The notes beneath the pieces are model-generated. The model saw nothing but the letters and a program-made list of their open reading frames with translations, was not told where the DNA came from and did not search any database. Position numbers and translations under genes: made by a program. Shown one piece after another: positions 12,932 to 26,047 of a stretch of DNA of 64,000 nucleotides. This stretch comes from Perca fluviatilis (Eukaryota > Chordata > Actinopteri > Perciformes > Percidae): assembly GCF_010015445.1 (NCBI RefSeq), contig NC_053115.1:16623005-16687004 (forward strand). Direction: 5' to 3'. Position 1 is the stretch's first letter; every line of letters starts with the position of its first letter.

Positions 12932-13579
12932 GTGTGTGGCTGTTGAATCGGCCTCTTACATTTTTCTGACCCACTCAGCCTCAGCCTCACCTATTGATAT
13001 ATGCGAAAAATGGTTGCCATGGAACATTTTTCACTAAGGCACTGTGCTTATTTGATAGAAAAAACAGGAAATTCCACATACAGGTATTTTGTGCTTTTGA
13101 GTGCATGTGAAGATTTTAACCTGTGTTTTCGAAATGTATGTCCTCCTAATTCTGTTAATTTTTAAATATCCTTTTTAGCTACTGCTTCGTAACACTTTTG
13201 TTTCCTTGATATTCAGCTTTGTCCTTTTTCCTTTCTGAGATTGAAAATCGTGCTCTGACCTGACTAATAATAATAACTAATAATGGTCGGTTTGAATGTG
13301 TGGGCCTGTCCTCTTTCATCAGCTGAAATTGCAGCTTGGGTGTGAGACCAAGGCAAAGGGAGTGTTTAAAACTGACGAGGTTAGATGGCAGAAGCTGTGT
13401 ACATCCACAGCATGGACAGTCCCTCTCTGCACTCACATCACATGTTCTAACTAAATCGTGTTAGTGTGTGTCAAGTAGCTTGTTCATCAGATAACTCAGG
13501 TTTATTGACTTGGTTTCAGCTCATTACATCCAGCTAAGTCGGCAAGGACATCTTGGCCTTTAAACAGAAGTCACAGCCT

Positions 13580-15060
13580 TTAACCGTCTGAACCCGGCCC
13601 GGCCCGTCGGGTCCCGTTGGGCTCGGGTCGGGTATCCATCCTCTACTGCAAGGATGATGCCAAAATAAGCCTAATCTTCACAAACCCATTCTTCCATAGT
13701 CTGCTACTTCAACAGGACAGATTTAGACTGCTACGGAGAATTGCTTCTTAACTTGCGCTTGTTGCCCTGTGTGCGCTGATGCGCTCATATGTTGACATTT
13801 CTGAATGCCTTCCTACAGTTGCTTAATAAAAGTGGGCTTTCCACACAAACAAACATACTGTACATTTGTCATTAGTATGAGAATTTTTTTTTATTTTAAC
13901 TGTCGGGCTCAGGTCGGGCTCGGACATAAATATCTAAATGCCTGTCGGACGCGGGCCAGGCTCAGCTCCTGCTACCTTGCAGGAGGTCCATGAGACAGTA
14001 CCCTCAACTTAAACATGGGCAGGCTCCTCTGTGGACATCTCAAAGAGCAGAGTGAGGAACAGTTTTATTTTGACCACTGCATTGACTAAAATATAATTGT
14101 GGTAATTTTGCTATCTGTTCAAGGTTCTAGGGGCATCACAATTTCGATTTTAAATTGAAAATTGAATCAGGAGCAGGATCGGGATCCCCCAGTATTTTTT
14201 TTCTCTTCCCACACCTGCCTAATTGCGCACGTCCGAAAAACAAACAAACAGACACAGCGTAGCTTACCAGCTGTTAGCATACAGCTAAAGACACATGGTA
14301 ACGCTAGCTTACTGCTAGCCTGCAGCTAGACTATTACAGACACCTTGGCAACTGCCAGAGTTGGAGATGACGGAGAAACAACAGAAAATCCTCCTAATAA
14401 ACTAAGCTAATGGTGCATTCAATTGTGCCACTAAAAAAAAAAAAAACTAAGATAAACTGTTGTTGCAAAGTACCCTTCTGCCATCTAGTGGCTCTTATTG
14501 TGGCATTGCCATTCCTGTTGACATTTTTTTTAAATTGAATCGTGGCTTTAAAATCGAAAGTCACATTGAATCAAATGGATTTGGAGAAACAGGACACCCC
14601 TACAAGGTTAATTTATTGTTGTTCTACAAAACAGGCTTCCACGATGAAATGCAAGTTGTAGTCCCTTTATGCTACACAAGACAAAACCCCAAAAAATGTT
14701 ATGGTGGAGGATGAGTTGAGAAGTCTTAAAGCCTGCGGAAAGAAGCTGCTCTGTAGTCTGGTGGTACAACAGCGGAGCAGGATAGTTTTTTAGATGGTAT
14801 GAACCATCTACACAACTTTCTAAACCGAGTATGTAGTGTGAAACTAATCGCATGATGTTCAATAGAGGTTGTTTATAGTGGAAATGGGTTACAAAATCAC
14901 AATAACTGCTACCAGTAGGCTTTATTTATTTTTTAGTTCGTCATGTTGGTGGTAAAACTTAGTTGCATTTCAGGCTGGGCTCTACTTTAAAAAATGAGCC
15001 TGAGCCTGGGTCAGGTCTGGATCTGGTCTCTCTGGGCTTTATGTTTTTGGCCTAATACAA
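13580..15060. repeat. Probable larger hAT-like element with GGGCTCGGGTCGGG motifs
   Basis: GGGCTCGGGTCGGG-type sequence is found at 13595-13640, again diverged at 13900-13970 and 14970-15040 (AGCCTGAGCCTGGGTCAGG). This pattern is known from a fish hAT-type family, with the MITE at 14128-14602 inserted in the middle. Exact ends cannot be fixed. Confidence 0.4.
14128..14602. mobile_element. hAT-like MITE nested in an older repeat
   Basis: Target duplication CAAGGTTC (14120-14127) and CAAGGTTA (14603-14610), seven of eight identical. The ends TAGGGGCATCAC and GGACACCCCTA are imperfect inverted repeats. Sequence inside has TTTCGATTTTAAATTGAAAA-like near-palindromes at both ends. No transposase. 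Confidence 0.7.
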
Positions 15061-16249
15061 CTTTACTCTCTGTGTCTGTGGCATCAGATAATTATTGAGA
15101 GTTTTACAAAATGAGCGAGACAAAATAAAAAAGGGGCAGTGTTCATCAGTGTCATCAGATACTATCTGTTTGCTGTGTGTCATCCCTGGTTCAGCAATCG
15201 TGCCTACTTTACAAAAAGTTGTAGATGCTCCAGCAGTGTCATCCCAGAATAATCAAGCAAGCCCATGTGGCTGTGTTGGTGAGAAGAGGATGCAATCTGC
15301 CTCGCTGTATTTTAAATTCTCTCCAAGTCTGCTCCACAGCCGTGATTCTCACTTCAATCAAAGGTCTCTGTATTTGCCAACAATTGATGGGCAGACCTTG
15401 ATCTCCAGCTCACATGTAGACCTGACCTCCAGGTCAGAAGTGTATTGTCCTATGGACCACATAAATCCAGTCCCCTCTGTCAGTCATTTATTCTGCCTCT
15501 CTGGCTGTCCTGAAGTGAAAAGGCCACACTGCCTTGCCACTGTGTGTGAGCAAATATTAGGGTAAATAGATACCAGATTATTGAGAAAGACCCCTCTGGG
15601 TGGAACATAAGGAAGCTAATCCACAATCCCTCCAGCTGTGGTGACAGGGGAGTAGAGCAAAGGTCTTAAAACAGATCAGCTGTTGACATTTCCTGAAATG
15701 TGTGTTACAAGTATTACTTTTCTGTTGCTTGATTTGTCGTTATGCTGCAGACATTTTCTCTGTGGGTTTGTTTGTTCTCCAGTGGATGCATACTAAGATG
15801 CTGGGCTTATGTAAAGTAGCCCCACTGACACGCACTAGCCTTTGGGCACTTCCGTACCAACAGCAGGGGAAAGGAGGAGTAATATTATGTGGGGATACAG
15901 GGCATTTCTGGTAACAGCTGGATGTAAATGCAACTTGTTCAATAATGATACTGTGGTTCTTGTCTCCTTTATTTTGCATTTATACTCAGTCTGTTTAACA
16001 TTTGCTTTAGTTCCGAAGTGATAACTTTAATCATGCTGTGTAGGAGTATTTGCTGTGTCTAGTGTGGCAAACTTTTACAAGCCCAACAAAAACAAACAAT
16101 GTAGCATAAAGATAAAAATGGTCTTGCTTTAGGCCAATTGAGAAATACTTTATTTAAAGGTATAACTAAACGATTTTTAGTAATTAAATCACTGATTCCC
16201 TCAACACAGAACCTATCAGACCCAGACCTATCTCCACGGTTCTGTGTTA

Positions 16250-16480
16250 GCACTGGAGTATGGTCCGGCTACACCGCATATCTATTCTGCGATAGGGGGG
16301 GGGGGGAAAGCTCTGGCTTGTTTGTATTTCTTTAAACCAATCACAACGGTCCTGGGCGGGCTAAGCCCTGTATGCAACAATGGTGCCCTTGCAAAATAGA
16401 TAGCATACATAGCAGAAGGGGAGAGACATCCGGCACGTCAGGATTTATTTCGCAGCAATGTACATCTGTTGGGCGAGACT
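16250..16480 (+). mobile_element. Family A fragment
   Basis: Blocks TATGGTCCGGCTACACCGCA, TTTAAACCAATCACAACGGT and ACATCCGGCACGTCAGG match family A in order. A G-run (16297-16310) interrupts it. Neither end is clear. Confidence 0.45.
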
Positions 16481-17049
16481 AGACACCGAACAATAACAGC
16501 AGCAGTGTCACAGAAGCTCTCCTACTACCAAGGCTAAGCAGTTGTCCAGGTCATTAGTCAATTGCATGGCTAAAACACACACAGACACGAACACCTTACA
16601 CTCACATTCACACCTACAGACAATTTAGAGTTTCAGTTCACCTAACCTTCTTGTCTTTGTACTTTTTTAGAAAACTTGAGCACTTGAAGAAAACTCATGC
16701 AGACACAGGGAGAACATGCACACTCCACAAGTACCCAACCAGCCGGGTCATTTTTCACTTTGGATTTTACCAACTACTCGAGAAACTAGTTGCTGAAACT
16801 CATTTCATTTTCTACCACTAGAAAGACTGATGTTAATCACATTTTCCTTATTTCCATGTTTGCCTGCATAGAAAGCCTGTTTGCAGTTGAACTTGCGGGC
16901 AAAATTACCCATCAGCAGCCACTACTGTAAATGTGCTAGTGTTGCCATACATTTTTTTGCTTCCTATCATTTAAACACCATTGGTTCTGCAGCTAAAACT
17001 CCGCTGGCTCAACATTCCTACAGCACAATTTGTATACCAGTGTTGACAG

Positions 17050-17350
17050 TTAAAGTTACCATATTGTAAAAAGTGAGATTACCATGTCCTTTCTGATTAT
17101 AAAGCAGGTCTAGGTGCTATATAAATACTGTGAACGTATCAAAATGCGGAATCCAAGGCGAAATGCACACAGCCCGTATTCAGAAACGGTGCCTTTTAAA
17201 CAAGCCGCTGGAACTTCCGTATGGTTGTGATGTCACAACTATACTACATATAGGTAAAGTGCAGCTATAGTCATTCCCCGGCTGCAATGATGGTGCAGAG
17301 ACGCCGAGAACGCAGATGCGGAAGACCGAAACACTGGCCAATCAGAGCCC
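17050..17350 (+). mobile_element. Family B MITE, partial copy
   Basis: Starts TTAAAGTTACCATATTGTAA and matches the reverse complement of 48545-48823 to about the block CCAATCAGAGC, where it stops. The other inverted end is missing. Confidence 0.6.
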
Positions 17351-17659
17351 CTTCTTGCATCGTTCCATGGACTACACACTTACATATGTCACATTCCAAT
17401 TAGCAGTGGCCTGGAGCTACAGTGGGAACAATCTAAGTGAAACAGATGCCTGGTGAGCCATCCCTCATTAAAATAGATGATCATCAGTGGTTTGTACTGT
17501 GGAGCCTGGAGAAATGCTTCATGGGTGCAAATATTGATTCTGTTTACTCTCTCCCTGTGGGATGCATGTTGTAGATCCATGTGGTTGAATATTTGCTCTG
17601 ATTAATGATCAAAGACTGAAGTCATTTAAATTTTGTATGCTGACAGTGGTCTTAGGACT

Positions 17660-17661
<2 letters not shown>

Positions 17662-17698
<37 letters not shown>
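17662..17698. repeat. (AT)n microsatellite
   Basis: About 18 AT units. Confidence 0.95.
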
Positions 17699-17703
<5 letters not shown>

Positions 17704-19252
17704 GTTAATTTATCTGTGTTCATTTTGAATATTTCTTTAAAATCAATAATATCAATATCTGAGTGAAAAAAATACCAAGTGGTGTGCCAACACTCCATTT
17801 ATTTTTTTGTTTTATGACTAAAAGGGACTGCAGCTCATTTATGCTTTCTCGCATCTTAATTTTTCTGTGCTACTGTAAGATGACATTGTTTACTTGTTAA
17901 ATACAGTGAACTGTGTCTTTTTAATTGCAGTAGTAAAAACGATGATTTTTGGATCTGTGAAAACAAAAACAATCTGTGAAAATTGCTTTAAAAAAAATAG
18001 AGGAACCCATAAGCATTAATTTCCCAATGTTCCGGACGGTTACACACCTAAATAAATGTTATATATTTCATTCTGTGTATTTATCTTTTATAGTTTGTAA
18101 CATCTCTACCAAGATCCCACCAATCCAGATCATGTTGTGTGTTATGCAACAATCATTCATCAACATTAGTGTCTGACATTTTTTTGTTCTAAACTTCCCC
18201 AACAGCTGTGGCTCTATGAATTCACATGTATTTTATGACATTAATAAAAAGATTCACCATTAGATTTTTCTAAAAGAAAGAAAGGGGGTTGGGGTGTAGC
18301 TCCTTGTTATTCACTGAATTTGATTTTTCATCTGACAATGAGCATCCTGCTCATTGGTGGTGGTGTGTTCACTGCCTGTCCCACTGTGGAGCTCTTCTCA
18401 CATCTCACCTGTTTGTGAAGCTGCTAAAGGCATGCTTGGGAGATGAATGGTGTTGATTAAGAGACTGTATCAACATCATCTTCTGCCTGCTCTCTGCTTG
18501 CTGCTCTACATCTCAACCATCTCCTAACAAGAAGGCAGCTGGCTCCTGGGAGAGGCAGGAGGCCAATCTGTTGTGGATGTAGTGAAGCATGTCCATGAGG
18601 ACATGTGTGGATATGAATGTTGAAAAAAGGGTTTATGCATGTGCGTGCCGTGCATGCATTTGTGTCACTATTAAGTGTGTGTGTGTGTGTAGATATGTGT
18701 CATTGTTTAGCTGTGTAGAGCTCATGTTTTCCATGTCACCAAGTGTACAAAACCGGGCACAGAGATGTGTGTGAGCTGCTGGATTAGATTAGGGTAGCAA
18801 ATTGATTGTAAGCGTGTAGTTGTCTCCATCGGAAAGTGCCACTGATTGCGGAGGCGGGTAAGCGTGCTGTTGCCTAATTTGATCACTCAGCAGCTAATGC
18901 AATCTGCGTTTCGGCAGCTATTGCCGATTGGGATTAATGTGCCAATAGGCTGAGCAGGAATGGAGAGGTGGAGGAAAGTTATACTTCTGGAGATTGCACA
19001 CAGCAATGTGATTAATAGAAGTTACAGAGTGACAGAGGCCCAAGCCATATCCATTCACCCCCCTGTGGCTGACTGGTCCATATGTTCTCAGAAACCACTA
19101 GTCAGCTTGACTTCAGTCAGGACGACAATAAAACAGATTGTCTTCATTTGCACTTAGTCTTTTCTGAAATGCAATGCAACATCCTCCTCGGTTCTAACAT
19201 AAAGATTTTACCATTATTTTAATGGAATAATAGTAAAAAACAGTTACCAAAA

Positions 19253-20517
19253 TGGTAGTCTCGCTTTGCCAGACCCTCTTCCAAAGAGCGATGTGGGAGA
19301 GTCTGGCCACTCCACATAGCAATAGGGGATGGGAGGAAAAGATGCTCTGGTTTATTGGCATTTGTTTAAACCAATCACAATCGTCTTCGGCCATGCTAAG
19401 CACCAGAGAAAAGCTGCGGTGTCGCTGCAAAATAGGCTCGGAAGGAACTTGTTTTCGTGGAACGTGTACGTTTAAAAGTTGTTTTAGTCATGCAACAGAA
19501 AACTCAGATTGGACAGTTAGTCTAGCTAGTTGTCTGGATTTACCCTGCAGAGATCTGAGAAAAGGTTAACCATAGTCCTCATAAATCGGCCGGAGTTTAA
19601 AATGCCAATACCAGAGATTGCAAAAGTACTCACTTCCCGTACTCAAGTAGAAGTACAGATACTTGTGTTAAAAAATACTCTGGTAAAAGTAGAAGTACTG
19701 ATTTAACTTCTTGTACAGGCTTGGAATATGTATGTATATATATATATATATATTTTATGCAAAGCTAACTGGACCAAACAAATGTTACTAGAGTGCAAGC
19801 TGAGAAACTTCAGTGGACTCTTTATATGCCATTGCCTACATTTTAAATGGATGTCTGCCAATAGGCCTAAAACATCACATATATGATTATTGTGACAGAG
19901 ACTGGTAGTCCAGGTTAATAAGATTCTGACTGAGTAGCAAGATATGAATTCAACATTTAAAGGAATCTCCATGTATGTGTGTGTGCTCAAATATGGCTTC
20001 TGGGAAAAAAGGATAAGATTACTAAACAGACATTAATTAAGAAGTTCCCCATACTTTTACAACTAACAACCATTAGATGCCGTGAATGAATGCCGCCAAA
20101 TCTGTCAAGTCATCTTGTAGTGGTGCGTCAAGTGCAACGTATATTAATATAAATCCAATTAGATTGAATTCAGTATTGATGACGCAATAATAAAGGTAAC
20201 TCCATTGAAATTATTTGAAACTAAAGTAATGAGCCAATTTTGTAAAATGTAAGGAGTAGAAAGTACCGATATTTGTGTTAAAAATGTAAGGAGTAAAAGT
20301 AAAAAGTCGGCACAAAAATAAATAGTAAAGTAAAAATATCTGAAAAATCTACTTGAGTACAGTAACGAAGTATTTGTACTTCGTTACTTCCCATCTTTGG
20401 CCAACACAAAGGAAGCCCAAGGCAACGGATATCTGGCCTAAATGAGTGAAATCCTGCGGATTTTCCGGCGGCAACGAAGCAATCCCGGAAGTGGAACGTC
20501 AAGGATATAGACTACCA
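19253..20517 (+). mobile_element. Family A repeat, plus orientation, split by a hAT-like insertion
   Basis: The unit starts TGGTAGTCTCGCTTTGCCAG and ends GGATATAGACTACCA, so the outer nine bases are inverted. The left part (19253-19611) and right part (20400-20517) are contiguous when the hAT-like element 19612-20399 is removed. Other copies in this window are at 21508-21930 (minus), 26631-27283 and 16250-16480. Class uncertain; a non-autonomous DNA element is most likely. Confidence 0.6.
19612..20399. mobile_element. hAT-like MITE nested in family A
   Basis: GCCAATAC at 19604-19611 and GCCAACAC at 20400-20407 form an 8-base target duplication with one mismatch. The right end reads inwards CAAAGATGGGAAGTAACG and the left CAGAGATTGCAAAAGTAC. 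The ends are rich in short ACTCAAGTAGA-type motifs, typical of a very common fish repeat. It includes a (TA)n run at about 19735-19752. Confidence 0.7.
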
Positions 20518-21507
20518 AAAGGGAGACATTTACATTACACACATAGAAAATGTACCCCTGTCCATGCATGAAGCGGAGGTAAAATAATATTTAAATCCCA
20601 TTAGTCATAAACACTTTTTAAATGTTTCATTGCTTTTCCTATATAATAAAACATTTTAAACTTACTTTGTTTACATTAGCTTGCAGTTTTCTTTTTCTCT
20701 TTCTCTCTGATGCATCTTTGCCTGTTACAGTCTATTGGCACCACCAATTGTTACATACATATACATTACACACGTACATCACCATGTCAGTCATGTCACA
20801 TCTGTTTGTGTCCGTCTTTGGTCTTTAGGCACACTCTGTAAGAAAATGAAAATACAGGAAACCACTTTTCTAAACATTTCTCTGCAAAAACACCACAGGG
20901 TATCTTTTTTTTAAATTAGTAAATTCAGGAGTAAGTTGTTTCCATTTTTATGTCCATGTAGTGCTCACATCACTTTTTTCTTTGCATTGATCAATTCTGC
21001 ATCAGAGGCTAATTGCATAATAGAGTAAGATGGGCATGTGAGTATTGATTAATCTGTGTTGTGTGGTTGAATTCAGATTGACCTCATATGAAATGGGCTA
21101 GAGAAAGAAAGAGCTGGTTATCACAGTGATAATAAGAGTCCTGCCTGTCCCCTGTCCACTCCCATTAACTCCTGTCACATTCACTTCTGAACCCAAATGC
21201 CACATTAGCATGCCTGAGACCCAGTCCCACAGTGGCATCACACTGACAGCTCTCATACCTGCACTGCCTGTAGATCACCTATTCAGACAAAACAGCAGTT
21301 GCCATCATGGTTTATGCATTTCTTCACTCTTCATGGATCTTTAACAGTATTCAGATGGGCAGGAAATGGCACACAGTAGAAGATGTGTGCAGTGTAATAG
21401 TGGTCTGTTTAAAGAAAGATCCCTGTTTCTGTTTAGTTCTACCAGCTTGATTTAAGAAACTGACAAAGAGAATTAAGATTACAAGTTTGTAATCCCCAAA
21501 GCACAAC

Positions 21508-21930
21508 AGTGTCACTATATCCACGACGTTCCGCTTCCCGGATTGCTCTGGTGCCGCCGGAAATTCCACCGGATGTCCGTGTTTTTGGCCGGAGGTCGGT
21601 TACCCTCCGCTTTCTTTGTGTTTGCATTCTAAAAGATTCATGAGGACTATCACGGTTAACTGCTCCTCAGATCTCTGCAGGGTAAATCCAGACAGCTAGC
21701 TAGACTATCTGTCCAATCCGTGTTTTCTGTTGCACGACTATAACTTTTGAACTTACACGTTCCACCAAAACAAGTTCCTTCCCAAGGCTTTTTTTTGTAT
21801 TACCATGGCTTGTGATTGGTTTAAAGAAATGCCAATAAACCAGGGCACATTTTTCTCCCATCCTGGAATGCTGTGTGGACTAGCCAGACCTTCCTTTGCA
21901 GCACTGTGGAGGAAGGTATGCAAGACTATG
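21508..21930 (-). mobile_element. Family A repeat, minus orientation
   Basis: The sequence is the reverse complement of 19253-19607 plus 20400-20510: shared blocks include ACAGATAGTCTAGC-like sequence, the CTGCAGAGATCTGAG block and AAACCAATCACAA. The two copies lie about 1 kb apart in opposite orientation. Both ends are decayed. Confidence 0.65.
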
Positions 21931-22349
21931 TCCAACATTATTGACAGATATATTTGCCATCTAATGGCTTGGTGCAGCACGTTTGATGCGGAGTACCATT
22001 GTAAGGTGTCCCAATGTGACACAACTGCCAAAGAGGGCCTTTGTTCCTGAGAGGACAATGAAAGCTGTGCTTCATCCATCACCTTTCACCGCTACACCTC
22101 TGCTATCAAAGCCCAGGCATGTTGCGGTCAGCAGTATCCTCCAGCTGGGAAAAGGACCTTGGCCATAAGTGGTTTAGTGGCTCTTTCATTGTTTTATTCA
22201 AAGAGGTTTGAAACCATAACCTTATTCACACAGACTGTGTTTGTTAGAGGCACACACTGTCAATAATATGCCTTCCTCATCTACGCTATTATAATAATGT
22301 GGAGCATAGCAGTAGCACAATGTAGCTGGACATTTTCCAGTCTAGATAT

Positions 22350-22714
22350 TAGAGGTGTGAATCTTCACTGATCTTTCGATTTGATTACGATTATCATGTC
22401 AGCGATTCGCATCCCGATAAATTTTTCTATTAAAGCCATGTAGGATATTTAATTCATAGCTTTTCAATCTTCAAAAATAAAACATTCTGCAGTGCTCTAA
22501 TACTAAATAAATTGGATACATAAAACTCCAGCACTGAGCACATGGCACTTCCTGAATGTGCAAAACATAACAGAATATGTAAACAGAAAGGTTGTTAGGC
22601 CTACATTAAATTGTAAACAGAAATAATCGATTATGAGCCTGCCGATTATCGATGCAGCATCGCCCATGTCCACGATTCGATGCATTGATTATTTGATTAA
22701 TTTCAACAACTCTA
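22350..22714. mobile_element. hAT-like MITE with perfect 8-bp target duplication
   Basis: CTAGATAT is present at 22342-22349 and 22715-22722. The ends TAGAGGTGTGAATC and its counterpart TAGAGTTGTTGAAATT (reverse strand) are inverted. The inside has GATTCGATGCATTGATTA-type sequence. It is 365 bases long and has no coding frame. Confidence 0.75.
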
Positions 22715-23877
22715 CTAGATATACTGAGACCAGACATTCCTGAGCCAAAATAACCTACTTTACAGCTACAGGTGGCTATGCAAATATTTAGTTTGCACAG
22801 GGCTTTCCCTGTCAAAACCAAAGCTGACAGCTGTTCAGTCAATACAGCAACATAAGATGTGGCAAATAATGCCTGCGCTTTGTGCAGGATTTAATTCAGT
22901 TTGAAGCTTAATGAACTTCCCCCACCTTACAAGCAGCCATGTTAATGCAAACCTCAAACTCTTCAGTGTAAACCGTGTGTGATGTTTTAAGCATTGATGC
23001 ACTAGAGTTTCTCCATCTTCCGTAGTTTCTAGTAAAGTTGAACTAAATGGCTCCAAACGTTTGTTTCACCAATAATTCAGGCAGAACTTAGTCATATTAA
23101 TTTTTTTACAACCAGAGTAAACTAGGCTGGATTGATTTTTTTTTTTTTTGTTGCAGTATATTGAATACTTAAAAATATGAATTTGCTTAAGCTTATTGTG
23201 TATTTGTTCACACTTTCAGTGTTCATTCAATTAAGGGTTTTTTGAGGCAGTTTGATGTATTGTTATGAACTCCTTAAGTGTTCCTCAGTCATCGTTGGTA
23301 AAGGCCTGTTACACTTACCTTTACCCGTGTTACTCTTTTTACTAAATCATTTTTCTTTTGTTTGGTATGTAGTGATGTGCATGTGAGTTTTTAAGACATT
23401 ACTCCTTTCCACATTACATTGTTTTGTAGTATTTGTGAAGGATGAAGTGAAGTTTCCTTATCTTGCCTGGAATTCACACTAGTGATTAAGATGATTTTCA
23501 GACTTTAAAGCTGACACATCTTGTAACTGGTACTGTATTAAGCCTAATATGACTCACCTGTGCAGCTTATTAAAAAAGTATATTGAGAGGTGTCAAAATT
23601 ATGAGAAGAGAAACCGCATTCATGATTTTTAAACAATGACTGGAATACATTTGTACAGAAAAACCTTACCTGAAAAGTGACCATGAGGTATTTCTTTAAT
23701 TTTGAACCTTTTATTAAACATTGCTCATACAGTGGAGATTGCTTTGGTTTAACAGCTAATATGACAAAAACGATGGCTCAGATTACACCAAGAAAGCCAT
23801 GCAACAGGAATTAGCCCAGGGCTATCATCAAATTAATTTAAAAGATGTGTGCAAAAAAGTACATAAACACTTGCATG

Positions 23878-24398
23878 TAAAGTGCTCATGTTATGCTTTT
23901 GGCTTTTTCCCTTTCCTTTATTGTGTTCTATATCTTTTTTGTGCATGTAATAGGTTTACAGAGTGAAAAAAGCCCAAAGTCCACCCCAAAGGGACTTACC
24001 ATCTCCAACAGAAAACACTGTTAACAAACTGCTCCAAACAGCTCTATTATAGTCCAGCCTTTACTTCCGTGACAAACGTGCGTCACTTTGTAACACACGT
24101 TATAATGCTCGCCTAGCTGCTAGCATGGCATGCCCTCATACTCTGCTTCTGACTAGCTTGTAGTGCTGACCTAGGTACTGCGCATGTGTGACTCCCAACA
24201 AAGATGGAATAGAAGTATGATGCCTCACTCTGTAGCTAAAACGGAGAGCTCAACACACAGGGTGAAAAGAGGAGCTGCAGCAATGTGCAGTACAACAAAA
24301 ATAGTTTTTTTTTGAAAATGAAATCATGTAAACCTATTCTGATATAACTTCTAAATACAATTATAAACCTGAAAATGAGCATAATATGACCACTTTAA
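23878..24398. mobile_element. MITE with AGTGCTCATGTTATGC-type inverted ends
   Basis: The left end TAAAGTGCTCATGTTATGCT and the right end, GAGCATAATATGACCACTTTAA, are inverted with few mismatches. TAA borders both ends, fitting a TWA target of PIF/Harbinger-type elements. The family is common in percomorph fish. Confidence 0.6.
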
Positions 24399-24839
24399 GT
24401 AGCATTCGGCCCTGGAGCTGATGTTAAATCATTTAGCTGGGTGAAAAGAGTGGGTGAGGGGAGGGCTTTTCATCTAAGGGGCAGATGTGGTATTTTAACA
24501 TTCAACATGACACAGGTTATGGATCAGCAGTCAAAGGCACATCCCTCTCCATCTCCTCTGCCCTTCACTTTCCTCATAGATCTTCTCTCGCCACTGCAAG
24601 CACTGCATGTGCCTTTCATTGGCCTGTCTTTACCTCCAATGCCTGCTCTTGGGCAGTTTTCTTGTTTGTCCGCAGGGTCTAGAAAAATTAGCAACCGGAG
24701 GCAAGGTTAGTGTTAAACAGAAAGGATGTCAAAGTGTCAGGCTATGCCAAACAGCCCTGTGAGCCCCCTGAGAGACAAATGATTAAAATGTATGTTTTCA
24801 CATTTGGTCCACCACCTATAAAGTAAGATGAGCTTGGCC

Positions 24840-24862
24840 ACACACACACACACACACACACA
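24840..24862. repeat. Short (CA)n microsatellite
   Basis: About 11 CA units followed by ATATATACAC. Confidence 0.9.
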
Positions 24863-26047
24863 TATATACACAAATGCAGGCTACATACTTTATGCGGGAT
24901 GGTGCTGAATACAATGGAAGTGCTATAAAGACTTCTGGCAGCAGTAGCCTTTTAGGAACATGGATGATCGAACGGATGCTTTCAGATAAAGTGAGTGAAC
25001 TTCCAAAGTTTAGGACACCTTCTCTGAAAAGAAAATTGAGGATCAGGTCTGTATCTGCTCTTGCAGTTCATCATGCAACCCAGGCTATACCACGCCAACA
25101 ACTAGAAAAATACAGACCGATAACGAGACAGATAATGAGAAATTAATGTAGTGTACAGGCTTGCGGCAGCCAGTGGGCCTTTTACAGCTGATAAAATGTT
25201 ACAGACAAACCTAACCTACCCTTCTGACCCACGGTCCGTCACAAATGTCAACTGAGTGATTGTGTACTGAAGTTAAGACCGCTAACAGGGCGACTCAATT
25301 TATTAATGCCATTCAGGAAGCCGTCGCTCAGAGGAATGAGGCAGAGCAGGGCAGAGTGTGAAATACCATAAAAATGTTCATGGCACTGATCGGTTTGCTG
25401 AGAAGGATGGCAAGAGGTGATGGGATGCACCCGAGTGCAATGAAGAGTGCCGAATGAGCAGAGGCGTGAAGAGCACGTTTTGCCATGTAGACCACAAGGC
25501 ATCCTCCTCCTCCTCTGGTCTCCTGTGTGTATAATAAATAATGGGTTCTTATATGTAAGGTTTATGGCATGTAGCTCACCTACTGAGTTCAAGCGTGGAG
25601 GAGCAGACACACTTTGCAGCAGGACTCCAGTGAGCTGTATTGCAGATCAGAGACGATGACTGTGAAGGCAGATCTAAAATGAAGTGGACAACATACAGAT
25701 GAGCCCCAGAATATGTGGCACAGGTCAACTCTGTAAATACTACAGCTATGACTAAGGGATAGACTGTCTTGAAAGTGTTATTGCTGTAATGTATATGTAT
25801 GTATTTGGATACAATATCTGGATAATTACATCTAAACCATGGGCCAATGCATTTACACCTGATGTGTTCTCTGTATCTGGATTCTGCCCATAATGTGATT
25901 CTATCTCAATGTACAAATTTTGTTAAACGAACAAACATGGCGCTTCCCAAGTCAAAGATATGGATGGGGGTCATTCCTTTTTAAATCACAATTTCAAGGA
26001 AAGACTTTCTTGCTACTGCTACTACTTGTATATTTTCCGGGCATATC

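Larger units (their letters stand above)
12940..19252. other. Noncoding: 12940-13579, 15061-16249, 16481-17049, 17699-19252
   Basis: Nothing recognised beyond the repeats listed. A 156-codon plus-strand frame at 15095-15565 has no known motif and is not called. GT-rich sequence at about 18675-18695. Confidence 0.45.
20518..26047. other. Noncoding: 20518-21507, 22723-23877, 24399-26047
   Basis: No exon-like stretch with both good splice sites and a conserved-looking frame was seen. Confidence 0.45.

Noticed and set aside
15095..15565. 156-codon plus-strand frame
   Set aside because: No known motif, no splice-site support and one or two frames of this length are expected by chance in 64 kb.
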